From NCBI RefSeq assembly GCF_030012215.1, contig NZ_JASCXX010000015.1, forward strand, positions 1 to 64,000: DNA of 64,000 nt, read 5' to 3'. A program made the position numbers and the translations under genes. The DNA is from Anaerobaca lacustris (lineage in GTDB: Bacteria; Planctomycetota; Phycisphaerae; Sedimentisphaerales; Anaerobacaceae). Shown here piece after piece: positions 36,857 to 44,900 of this stretch (its first letter is position 1; every line of letters starts with the position of its first letter). Below the pieces are notes generated by a model. The model was not told the origin of the DNA, searched no databases, and saw nothing but the letters and a program-made list of their open reading frames with translations.

Positions 36857-36884
36857 AAAAAAATCGCTTCCGCAGGAAGCGATT
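36857..36884 (-). terminator. Expression-platform terminator of the TPP riboswitch
   Basis: On the minus strand AATCGCTTCC-TGC-GGAAGCGATT is a perfect 10-bp hairpin followed by seven U. The 5' arm can instead pair with the 3' end of the aptamer (AGGAAAGCGAT, plus positions 36914-36924), giving a ligand-dependent choice. Confidence 0.9.
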
Positions 36885-36911
36885 CGTCGCCCATTCGTGA
36901 TAGCCGTTTGT

Positions 36912-37034
36912 CTATCGCTTTCCTACGCAGGCATGTTCGCCCGGTTCATCTGTGGCGGGCGACTGTCCTGATCAGGTTCGGAGGGTTTTCTCTCAGACCG
37001 GTCCTCCTGGACCGATCACCCCTAGCGACCGGTC
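36912..37034 (-). promoter_or_regulatory. TPP (THI-box) riboswitch controlling thiC
   Basis: Reading the minus strand, the aptamer has GCTAGGGGTG, CTGAGAGAAAACCC, GAACCTGATC and the closing GCGTAGGAAAGC, the four conserved THI-box segments in the right order. It binds thiamine pyrophosphate. The terminator downstream indicates control by premature termination when ligand is present. Confidence 0.96.
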
Positions 37035-37036
37035 CC

Positions 37037-37064
37037 ATTATACAGCCTGTCGTTGTCGACTCAA
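37037..37064 (-). promoter_or_regulatory. thiC promoter
   Basis: On the minus strand TTGAGT (37059-37064), 16 bases, TATAAT (37037-37042). Transcription would begin at about the first base of the riboswitch. Confidence 0.8.
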
Positions 37065-37237
37065 GCAGTTCTTCGAGGTTTGGCGGGCCATTCGATGGTT
37101 CCGTGTGGACGTCTCTGACGCTATACTGACGGCGTTCGCGTCGTCCGGTCCCGCCGATGGGGGCGCCGGTGACAAACGGCGGCCCTGGAATGGGACCGAT
37201 CGTGAAGAACCACCAAGCAAAGGGAAGAGTCGAGACC

Positions 37238-37999
37238 ATGCAGCAGAACCAATGCCCGGCTGAATCGCCGGTCCTGACAGGTCTGACCATACGCATCGTG
37301 CATGACAACTGCCCCTTCGACGACCGGCTGAGGATGGCCTGGGGGTTTGCCGCGACGGTGACGGGGCCCGAACGGACGGTCCTGCTGGATACCGGAAGCG
37401 AGGGGGCGCTGCTTCTGGAGAACATGGCGTCAATGGGGATCGACCCCAAGGGCATCGACAGCGTTGTCCTCTCGCACTCGCACGCCGACCACATGGGCGG
37501 ACTCGTGGGTTTTCTGGAGGTCAATCCTGCCGTCGAGGTTGTCTTGCTGGAGTCGTTCCCCGTACGCTTCAAGGAGACGGTACGCGGGCGTGGCGCCAGG
37601 GTCGTCGAAGTGGAATCCCCCAGGACGATCTGTGCCCACGTGCATTCCACCGGACGAATGGGCCGGCGGATTCACGAACAAGCCTTGGTCGTCCGCACCG
37701 AGAAGGGGCTGGTCGTTCTGACCGGCTGCGCCCATCCCGGCGCCGATAAGATCGTCGAGCAGGTGCGCGCCCTGCATAAAGGGGACATCGTGCTGGTGAT
37801 GGGCGGCTTTCATCTGGGATGGGCCACAGACAGCCGGATCGAACGAGTCATCCGTACCTTCAAGCAGCTCGGTGTCCGATATGTCGCGCCTACGCATTGT
37901 ACGGGCGAGAAGGCGCAAGACCTCTTCGCGAAGCATTTCGGGGATCGCTGTCTTCGCGTGGGTGTGGGTAAGACAATCACTCTCGCCGATCTGAAGTGA
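37238..37999 (+). CDS. Metallo-beta-lactamase-fold hydrolase (COG1237 type)
   Basis: A 253-residue cytoplasmic protein with the metal motif SHSHADHMGGL (HxHxDH), then LVVLTGCAHPGADKIVEQV and VMGGFHLG. This is the pattern of the family annotated as 7,8-dihydropterin-6-methyl-aminobenzene-phosphate synthase-like metal hydrolases, whose bacterial substrates are mostly unknown. The N-terminal LTIRIVHDN matches the family start, which favours ATG 37238 with GGGAAGAG upstream; the frame is open from 37157. Its last codons form one arm of a 13-bp inverted repeat. Confidence 0.82.
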   Translation: MQQNQCPAESPVLTGLTIRIVHDNCPFDDRLRMAWGFAATVTGPERTVLLDTGSEGALLLENMASMGIDPKGIDSVVLSHSHADHMGGLVGFLEVNPAVEVVLLESFPVRFKETVRGRGARVVEVESPRTICAHVHSTGRMGRRIHEQALVVRTEKGLVVLTGCAHPGADKIVEQVRALHKGDIVLVMGGFHLGWATDSRIERVIRTFKQLGVRYVAPTHCTGEKAQDLFAKHFGDRCLRVGVGKTITLADLK

Positions 38000-38032
38000 C
38001 GTCGGTCCTCATGTCACCCCAGATCGGCGAGA
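37981..38032. repeat. Long inverted repeat spanning the hydrolase stop codon
   Basis: TCTCGCCGATCTG (37981-37993) and CAGATCGGCGAGA (38020-38032) are perfect complements. Inside them GTGAC (37996-38000) pairs with GTCAC (38013-38017). The first arm includes the last codons and abuts the TGA. It is an 18-pair hairpin without a T-tract. Confidence 0.75.
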
Positions 38033-38083
38033 GTCACAAAACGCTTCGATGTATTGAACGCGTCGGTTGAAGACCCTGTCCGT

Positions 38084-39862
38084 CTACCGCTGCATCTGCT
38101 GTTGCTGCATCTGCATCACGACGCCCATGATCTCGATGACGTGCTGTTTCGGGATGGCCAGGTCCAGCGTCATCCTGCCGTTGCTTGCGTCAGAGGCTAT
38201 GGCGATGCTGCTCTGCGTCGGGATGTCCGTCTGGGGCATGGGGATCGGAGCGAATGCGCCGACCAGTTTCATCAGACGTACGATATTGACGGTCATGAAG
38301 AAATCCGCCTTGTCGGCGCCCGGGATCATGGATAGCGCCGTCTGGGCCTCACCGGCGACCTGCTTCGGACCACCCGCCTTGACCTGGTCGATCAGCTTCT
38401 GCACCGAGCCCTGGGCGTTCTGACCCAGCGCATAGACGAGCTGGTTGTTCACCGTGGCCATCTGGACGTTGAGCCCGTCGCCGTACATCGCGTCAATCAT
38501 CTGTGTGGCTGGCGAATCGGGATCGGTTCCTTTCACGTTGAACGTGATTGCATCGATTGACACGCCCTCGTAGCTCGACGCGTTCCGCTTGAGATCGAAC
38601 GACATCTGCATGCCCATCTCCTTGTAGAGATTGGCGATCGATCCGCTGCTCATGGCTTTGGACGCCTCTTCCAGAACCTGGTAGAACTTCGCCGAGTCCT
38701 TCACGTCCGCCACGTACGTCGCCTGGAAGGGCGGTTTGCTGTTCATGTCGATGGAGAACGACCCGGCCAGCGCCCCGCCGAAGGCGTCCATGGCATCGGT
38801 CGCCATCTTCTTGAAGGCGGCAATGTCGTCGCCCGAAGCGGAATCGCCCATGATCTTCGGCATCAGGTCGATGTACGCCTCATTGACCTTTCTCCAGAAT
38901 GGGCTGCTCATCGAACCGGCGAAGTTGACGGCGGCCCCCTCCGTCATATACCCCATGAGCTTGTTGCTGGCGCCGGCTGTGTCGCCCTTGAACATGTCGG
39001 CCATGTTGGAGCCGGGTGCAGCGGCCAGCACGAAGCTGGCGCCGATCTTCTCGAAGCTGGGGCTCAGCGAGATACTGAGGTACTTGGTCTCATTCATCAG
39101 GGCGTCGAGGATGGCGGCCGACGCCTCGATGTTGGCCGTCGCCTGCCTGGCCATCGCGTCCTGGCCTTGCGCCCCCATCGCCTGCATGGTCTCCTTGACT
39201 TCCTCGATCTTGGCCTGGACCATCGGGCCGAAGAGCCTGCCGGCCAGTTCGACGTTGGCGTAGATCCAGAGAGGCGCCTCCGTTGATCGCTTCAATTCGG
39301 CGGCGTCCAGCGAGGCCGCCAAGGTCGAGGTGCCGGCGCCCGACTTCTTCATCGTCACCAAGGGCTCTTCATTTCCGGTCATGCTGATCAGGGCGTAGCC
39401 GCCGACTTCGACGGCCGCCATCATGGCGGCGTCCTGGGGCCCGATCTTCGAGATTCCCCGTCCATCGGGTTGGCCGACGTTGGCGTTGCCGGAGACGAAC
39501 TGCTGGTAGTTGCGGACCGGGACGAGCAGCCCGATGCGGCTGGGATCGGGACCGGCGCCGGGAAGGGGGCCGAACAGGACGAAGCCGCCCGCCATGTTGA
39601 TGCCCTCGGGCTGATCGCTGCCGAGGAACTGGGCCAACTGTGCCTTGACGGGCATTGAGACCCCGATCGGGAACAGACCGGACAGAAACGTGTCGATCTG
39701 CCCCAAGGCCCCGTCCAGGTTGTTGATCCGGACGCAGAACAGGCTGTCGGCCGGGACCATTTTCAGCGGATCGCCTGAGGCTGCGGGACCTGCAAACGCA
39801 AGGCCCACCGCGCACAGGACGGACAGGAGCAGTGCTTTTCGATACCTGTTTGACTTCGTCAT
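38084..39862 (-). CDS. Secreted protein of unknown function (592 residues)
   Basis: I do not recognise a named family with certainty; it resembles DUF3352-like exported proteins. A signal peptide (residues 1-30, LLLSVLCAVGLAFAGPAASG) is followed by VPADSLFCVRINNLDGAL, a common opening in planctomycete exported proteins. The mature part is Met- and Ala-rich with alternating beta strands and helices. It has no cysteines in obvious motifs and ends in a Gln/Met tail (MQMQQQQMQR). No membrane segment other than the signal is seen. The role is unknown. Confidence 0.7.
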   Translation of the reverse strand: MTKSNRYRKALLLSVLCAVGLAFAGPAASGDPLKMVPADSLFCVRINNLDGALGQIDTFLSGLFPIGVSMPVKAQLAQFLGSDQPEGINMAGGFVLFGPLPGAGPDPSRIGLLVPVRNYQQFVSGNANVGQPDGRGISKIGPQDAAMMAAVEVGGYALISMTGNEEPLVTMKKSGAGTSTLAASLDAAELKRSTEAPLWIYANVELAGRLFGPMVQAKIEEVKETMQAMGAQGQDAMARQATANIEASAAILDALMNETKYLSISLSPSFEKIGASFVLAAAPGSNMADMFKGDTAGASNKLMGYMTEGAAVNFAGSMSSPFWRKVNEAYIDLMPKIMGDSASGDDIAAFKKMATDAMDAFGGALAGSFSIDMNSKPPFQATYVADVKDSAKFYQVLEEASKAMSSGSIANLYKEMGMQMSFDLKRNASSYEGVSIDAITFNVKGTDPDSPATQMIDAMYGDGLNVQMATVNNQLVYALGQNAQGSVQKLIDQVKAGGPKQVAGEAQTALSMIPGADKADFFMTVNIVRLMKLVGAFAPIPMPQTDIPTQSSIAIASDASNGRMTLDLAIPKQHVIEIMGVVMQMQQQQMQR

Positions 39863-40209
39863 CGTTCTTTTCCTCCCGAAGCAGTTCCTTGACTAAGCGT
39901 TTCTTCGTTTTGACAATGGGATCGCACCAGTATACGACGGGACAAGGCACGTGGACAGAAAAAAGACCAGTGACGCGGCGGCCTTTGTGGATTGCCCGTG
40001 GCGACGGCCAGACGAAGCGGTCCTCACCGCTGTCGATGCCTCCTGTGTTTGCTCATGAGCCGTCCCTCAGCCAGGATGTGATCCTTTATGGCCTTGATAC
40101 GCATACCTCGTTCATCGTTGTCTGTGGCGCCCGGGTCGACCTCGGCCCGCCGGCACAATGACTCTTGTACGCGGCCCGCGTGCGCCGGTTCTCGACGACG
40201 TCCGAGAGA
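39863..40209. other. Intergenic region, no gene recognised
   Basis: About 347 bases between the nitroreductase 3' end and the secreted-protein start. Only very short ORFs occur. The promoter for the secreted protein should lie at the left end on the minus strand, but no clear -35/-10 pair is visible. Confidence 0.4.
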
Positions 40210-40788
40210 TCAACGGAGAATCACATCGTCCAAAGACCGCTTGGGCACGTGGTGAATCCCCGCGTCGTCCCGGTAGTATTGGATGTCATTCTCGGCACCG
40301 ACGTTTTCGATGACGATCTTCTCTTGCGGCTTCCCCAACGCAACGACCAGGAGGATGTTGTACGACGACGAAATCTCCAGGGCCTTTCGCAACTCCTTTT
40401 TTCGAATCAGGCCGATGATACAGCCGGCCAGTCCCTTCTCCACGGCCCCGAGCAGGATGCTCTGGGCCGCGATTCCGTGATCGCAGTCGATCGAACGGCT
40501 GATCCGGGCGTCGCCCAGGATGACGATATATGCCGCCGGCCGCTCCCCCTGTGACGGGCCGGGCCAGTCCTTGAGATAGCCGGCCCAGGCCAGATGCGGG
40601 AAGATCCTTGCGTTCATCTCGGTCTCGCAGGAGAGAATGTACTTGAGAGGTTGCCGGTTGGCCGCCGACGGCGACAGTCGGGCGAGGTCGACAAACTCTT
40701 CGAGCATTTCCCGCTCGACCGGCATGTTCTCCTCGAATCGGCGACAGCTTCGGTTGCGGACAACGAGGTCGCGCACAGTCGTGTTCAC
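40210..40788 (-). CDS. Nitroreductase-family flavoprotein
   Basis: A 192-residue FMN-dependent oxidoreductase of the nitroreductase superfamily. RNRSCRRFEENMPV is the N-terminal FMN-binding motif (R-S-x-R-x-F), LARLSPSAANRQPLKYI the second binding segment, and ALGKPQEK the C-terminal one. DHGIAAQSILLGAVEKGLAGCII is the dimer-interface helix. Family members reduce nitro compounds, quinones or flavin cofactors with NAD(P)H. It follows the second GH116 gene on the same strand by 12 bases. The physiological substrate is not predictable. Confidence 0.88.
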   Translation of the reverse strand: MNTTVRDLVVRNRSCRRFEENMPVEREMLEEFVDLARLSPSAANRQPLKYILSCETEMNARIFPHLAWAGYLKDWPGPSQGERPAAYIVILGDARISRSIDCDHGIAAQSILLGAVEKGLAGCIIGLIRKKELRKALEISSSYNILLVVALGKPQEKIVIENVGAENDIQYYRDDAGIHHVPKRSLDDVILR

Positions 40789-40800
40789 AGGACTTATCCC

Positions 40801-43764
40801 TCAGCCTTGTCGGCGAATCTCGACCTCCAGGCGCTGGCCCTGCGAAAGCCACACAGGTTCGGTCAGTTCGATTCTCAGCCGGTTATTGGTCAGGACGTGC
40901 TTGCTGGGCAGCGCCGCACCCTCGTGGCGGACGACGATCTCCGCAATCGTCCAGTTTGAAGGGACGGAGAACGCAAGGGTCCTGAGATTCACTCGTCCCC
41001 AGCGCATCTCGATGCGTTCGTGTTGCACGCTGTGCGATCTGTCTTGTGTGAACAGCCCCCAGCCCTCTGCAGCGGTGAACGCTGCCCGGAAATCCTCCGG
41101 GCGCATCCGCGGCGCGAAGCCGATGTGGCCCTTCGGCCCGTGGTAGTCGAACCCGCACAGGGCGGTGTAGACGCCCCAACTGGCCATGGCCCGCGCGTAG
41201 TGGTCGCCGCATTCGACTTCGTTGAAGGGGTTGTGCTTGGCCGGGTGGTAGCGGTCGTGCACGGCGCGGCAGATCGCCAGCGCCTCGTCGATCATCCCTT
41301 CCCACACCATGTGGCCGGCAACCTGGTATTCGATCCCGGTCCAGACCTCGCTGCGGTACCGCACGCCCTCGGCCATGAACTCGCTCTTGGGCCAGGTACA
41401 GGTGAACAGGCCCGCCTCACCGGGCGAGACGAACCATCGCTCCGGCCGATGCGCCGCATTGTACGGGCCGACGTCGGGGGCCCAGTTGTATTTCCAGATC
41501 GAGCGCAGGGCCTGTCTGACTGTGGCCGACGGATAGAGGTAGCCGAGGCCCAGTTGATGGGCCCAGCCCTGCCCGAAGAGCTGGTCGGACAGGCAGCCTT
41601 TGCCGTACTGATGCTTCGGGTGCTTGTCCAGATCGACGAGCTGGATGAAGTACTCGCCGTCCCACAGCCGCTCCATCGTCAGTCGCCAACCGCTGTTGAA
41701 GATCTGCTTGCATCGTTCGGCGAAGGCGTCGTCTCCCATCTCACGAGCCATTGCCTCGCCGGCCCGCAGGGCGGCCAGATACATCGCTCCGACGAACGTG
41801 TTGGGGCCCTCGAAGTTGATGTCGAAGGTGTTGTGCTGGCTGTTCTCGATCAGGCCGTTGTCGTCGCCGTCCTGGCGGATCGAGAATTCCAGGGCCTTCT
41901 TGATCCGCGGCCAGTTGCGCTTGAGGAATGCATCGTCGGCCGAGCAAAGGTGTTCGCGATACGCCTTCAGGACGGTCCCCGCCTGTCCGTCGGCGGCGTA
42001 TGCGGCGTCGCTCCGGAAGCCCACAAGACCGCTGTCGGGGTGAAAGCCCTCGCCGAAGTCCTGCATTTCGCGCGCGCTGCGCTCCAGTTCGGCAAACAGG
42101 CGCGCCGGCGCGTGGGCATAGTTCCACACGTGCGTGCAGGTCCCGGCGCAGCAGCCGACGCCTTCCCACGCCCAGAACCGCCCGTTCTTCCACCACTGGC
42201 ACGTTCCGGTCGCAAGATTGGCGACCGTCGAGTGCAGGCGGAAAAGCAGCCAGCGGGGCAGCGTGCCGTCCTCGTAGAAGGTCTTGTGCCAGAGTCTGGT
42301 CTGTCCGCTGAGCCGCTCGTGGTTGTCGAGCACGTAATGGGCTACGCCGGCGGCGCTCTCGAAACGATTGGCGTATTCACGACCGTTCTGATGGTTCGGG
42401 AAGAACCATGTCAGGACGAACGTGAACGTCTTCGTCTGGCCCGGCGCCAGTGCGATCTCCTGCGTTGCGACGGTCGGAACAGGCTTGTCTATGGGTAGAC
42501 GGTCCGTAGCCTGGCGCGCCGGCCCGTCGAACGCCAACACGAGCGATCCGTAATCGGCCAACTTATCGAACGGTCCCATGTCGGCGTCATATGCTTCATC
42601 GGCCATCTCGATCTGATCGATGTTGATATGTCCCCATCCGCCGGAATGATGATCGACGATCTCGATGCGGGCAGTCCGGCCTTCGATATCCTCGACATGC
42701 CAGAAGTGCCATTCGAGTTTTTCGTTGTCTTTACCTGTGGCGGTGCGCACCACCTGTCCATCGATAAGCAGATTGATGCACGTCTCGTCGGCATGGCTGC
42801 CGCCGCCGATGAGGAAGTTGATGTACTTGCGCTCGATCGTCAGAGGCGGGCTTCTCAACGTGCCGTGCGGGCGGTCACCCCCGAGATAAGTGTTGACCAG
42901 TCCGCCGCCGAGGAACCCGCTGACGGACTGCTGATTCGGCAGGGTGCCATGCGCGGGCCCCTTGCCGAAGGCCTCGCCGGTGACCTGCCAGTCACCATAG
43001 TCCGGCCCTTCGAAGTCCATCACGACGATCTTTGGACGCAGGATCTGGGTCTTGCCCTTGGGGGGCTCCTTGGCGGTGTGAACGATCAGTGTCCGGCCGT
43101 TCCGCTCAGCGATCTCGGTTTGCCGTAACACACTGCGCGACCGGATCGAGTGGAAGCAAACGGCGTTCTCCAGCCAGCCCAGGACGCCCACCTTCTGAGA
43201 TGTGTCGGAGGTGTTCTTCAGCGTGATGTGGAAAAGCGTCGCCGGCAGGGCGGAATCCCTGGTGTTGAGCGGGATGAACGGCGAGAACGCCTCCATCTCG
43301 ACTTCCACCGGAAAACCATCGGCGCGGTATCGCGCCAGCCCGATGGGATACTCTCCCGCGAACTCGACCGTACCGAAGTCCTGGTTCAATGGCTTGAGTG
43401 TCTGCGCTCCGTCGCTCTTGACGGCCACCGCGAACCCCGACTCGACGGGCGAATCGGGCCGGTAGGTGCGATAGCAGTCCAGGCCGTAGCCGGTGAAGAT
43501 GTGCCGATTGAAGATGTGCCACAGGCCGAGCGTGCCGTCGTTGCGCAGATACAACTGGCCGGTCGCGATCCCGCCGACGGGCATGCCGAGGGTTTCCGAC
43601 TCCGAGGCGGCGTAGACCGCGCGCTCGCCTCGCTCGCGAAGGTTCTGCAGATAGCCGGCCGTTAGTTGTTTGTTCGCCGGCACCAGATGCTCCTCGGCAT
43701 GCGCCAGGCCGGTCCCGAACACGATGGCGGCTGCCAGAATCCAAATCGCTCGCTGCTGCTTCAT
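40801..43764 (-). CDS. Secreted GH116-type glycosidase with an inserted beta-sandwich-like module
   Basis: A 987-residue secreted enzyme paralogous to the one at 20789-23449. Signal peptide 1-23; LGMPVGGIATGQLYLRNDG is the GH116 N-terminal hallmark; the catalytic part has GCCAGTCTHVWNYAHAPARL and the NSQHNTFDINFEGPN region. Residues about 249-390 (from DFEGPDYGDWQVTGEAFGKG to GGWGHINIDQI) are absent from the other copy. They match a module I know from planctomycete GH32-like proteins, probably carbohydrate-binding. ATG 43764 follows AGGAG; the 71 residues upstream in the frame are rejected. Confidence 0.83.
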   Translation of the reverse strand: MKQQRAIWILAAAIVFGTGLAHAEEHLVPANKQLTAGYLQNLRERGERAVYAASESETLGMPVGGIATGQLYLRNDGTLGLWHIFNRHIFTGYGLDCYRTYRPDSPVESGFAVAVKSDGAQTLKPLNQDFGTVEFAGEYPIGLARYRADGFPVEVEMEAFSPFIPLNTRDSALPATLFHITLKNTSDTSQKVGVLGWLENAVCFHSIRSRSVLRQTEIAERNGRTLIVHTAKEPPKGKTQILRPKIVVMDFEGPDYGDWQVTGEAFGKGPAHGTLPNQQSVSGFLGGGLVNTYLGGDRPHGTLRSPPLTIERKYINFLIGGGSHADETCINLLIDGQVVRTATGKDNEKLEWHFWHVEDIEGRTARIEIVDHHSGGWGHINIDQIEMADEAYDADMGPFDKLADYGSLVLAFDGPARQATDRLPIDKPVPTVATQEIALAPGQTKTFTFVLTWFFPNHQNGREYANRFESAAGVAHYVLDNHERLSGQTRLWHKTFYEDGTLPRWLLFRLHSTVANLATGTCQWWKNGRFWAWEGVGCCAGTCTHVWNYAHAPARLFAELERSAREMQDFGEGFHPDSGLVGFRSDAAYAADGQAGTVLKAYREHLCSADDAFLKRNWPRIKKALEFSIRQDGDDNGLIENSQHNTFDINFEGPNTFVGAMYLAALRAGEAMAREMGDDAFAERCKQIFNSGWRLTMERLWDGEYFIQLVDLDKHPKHQYGKGCLSDQLFGQGWAHQLGLGYLYPSATVRQALRSIWKYNWAPDVGPYNAAHRPERWFVSPGEAGLFTCTWPKSEFMAEGVRYRSEVWTGIEYQVAGHMVWEGMIDEALAICRAVHDRYHPAKHNPFNEVECGDHYARAMASWGVYTALCGFDYHGPKGHIGFAPRMRPEDFRAAFTAAEGWGLFTQDRSHSVQHERIEMRWGRVNLRTLAFSVPSNWTIAEIVVRHEGAALPSKHVLTNNRLRIELTEPVWLSQGQRLEVEIRRQG

Positions 43765-44010
43765 GTTGTCAACTCCTGAGTCGAAGACGACCATCCCGCG
43801 AATTTCTGTTGACATCGCTGCGATTGTAGCGTAGACGAGATCGCGTACGCAAAGGAAATCAAGACCACGGATTGGGGACCGTATGAGAGCCTCTGCGTCA
43901 GGACGCACGATCGTTTCACGTCTCGTTCCGAACGTGACGCCCCCCGTCTCATCGCCGCCGCCTGCGCATCGCGACATTGCACCAAGCCCCAGATTCAGAA
44001 GGAGTCCGAC

Positions 44011-44871
44011 ATGAGTGGTGGGATCGATTCATCCTGTATCGCTTCGACGCAACGACCGATGCGTGATGCCTTCCGTGTATGGCCGGCCTTGATCGTGTTC
44101 CTTCTCGCTGCGGCCACGGCACCAGGTCAGTTCTTCCGTGTCTATGAGTACAAGACGGCCGACGCCGGCGCGATCGAGTTCAGCTACTGGACCACGTACA
44201 TCGCCTCCTCGGATCAGGAGATGGGCTACTTCGGCAAGACCGTGTCGCGCGAAAAGATGTGGGCCCATTCCTTCGAGGTCGAATACGGCCTGTCGCACCG
44301 ATTGACGGTCGGCTACTATGCGGATTGCCTCGACCCCCAGGGCGGGAGCTTTGAGTACATCCGGTCGAAACTGCTGGCACGCTACCGGCTGTTCGAGAAG
44401 TTCGAGCGGCCTTTCGACCTGGCGCTCTACGGCGAGTACATCATCCCCGTCAAGGACTACGACAACTCGGAGAAGTTCGAGTTCCGTCTCATCGTCGAGA
44501 AGGACCTCGGCCCGATCCGCATCGCGCTGAACCCGATCCTCGAGAAGAAGACCAGCGGCGAGGATGTAAACGAGGGTGTCGAGTTCGCCTATGCGGCGGG
44601 GTTCTACTACGACGACGCCGGTGACGGGTTGTGGAACACGCCGGATGTGGCTGTTCGTCCCGGCGTGGAATTCTACGGCGAGATCGGCGAGGTCTCCGCC
44701 TCAAAGACCTCCAGCCGGCAGGGCCACTACGTCTTCCCCGTGCTGGACATCTACTATACCCGCCATCCAGGCTGGAAAGCGCACTGGAACGTTGGGACCG
44801 GTTTCGGGCTGGGTGGCGCGGCCGACGACGTCGTCCTCAAGAGCATCCTCACCTTCGAGTTCCTGTTCTGA
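44011..44871 (+). CDS. Predicted outer-membrane beta-barrel protein
   Basis: A 286-residue exported protein. An extended N-terminal region and hydrophobic segment (FRVWPALIVFLLAAATAPG) act as signal. The rest is alternating amphipathic strands with aromatic girdles (AIEFSYWTTYI, LTVGYYADCL, LLARYRLFEKF, FDLALYGEYIIPV) and a C-terminal strand ending FEFLF, as expected of outer-membrane barrels. AAGGAG precedes ATG 44011. The pentaheme cytochrome gene follows by 29 bases, so the two may work together, as porin-cytochrome pairs do. Family unknown. Confidence 0.65.
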   Translation: MSGGIDSSCIASTQRPMRDAFRVWPALIVFLLAAATAPGQFFRVYEYKTADAGAIEFSYWTTYIASSDQEMGYFGKTVSREKMWAHSFEVEYGLSHRLTVGYYADCLDPQGGSFEYIRSKLLARYRLFEKFERPFDLALYGEYIIPVKDYDNSEKFEFRLIVEKDLGPIRIALNPILEKKTSGEDVNEGVEFAYAAGFYYDDAGDGLWNTPDVAVRPGVEFYGEIGEVSASKTSSRQGHYVFPVLDIYYTRHPGWKAHWNVGTGFGLGGAADDVVLKSILTFEFLF

Positions 44872-44900
44872 ACGCGTTTCTTAACGACGTGGAGGTTTCC

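Noticed and set aside
39863-40209. A 26-codon ORF on the minus strand in the gap
   Set aside because: Too short, no ribosome-binding site that stands out, and no conserved feature to support it.
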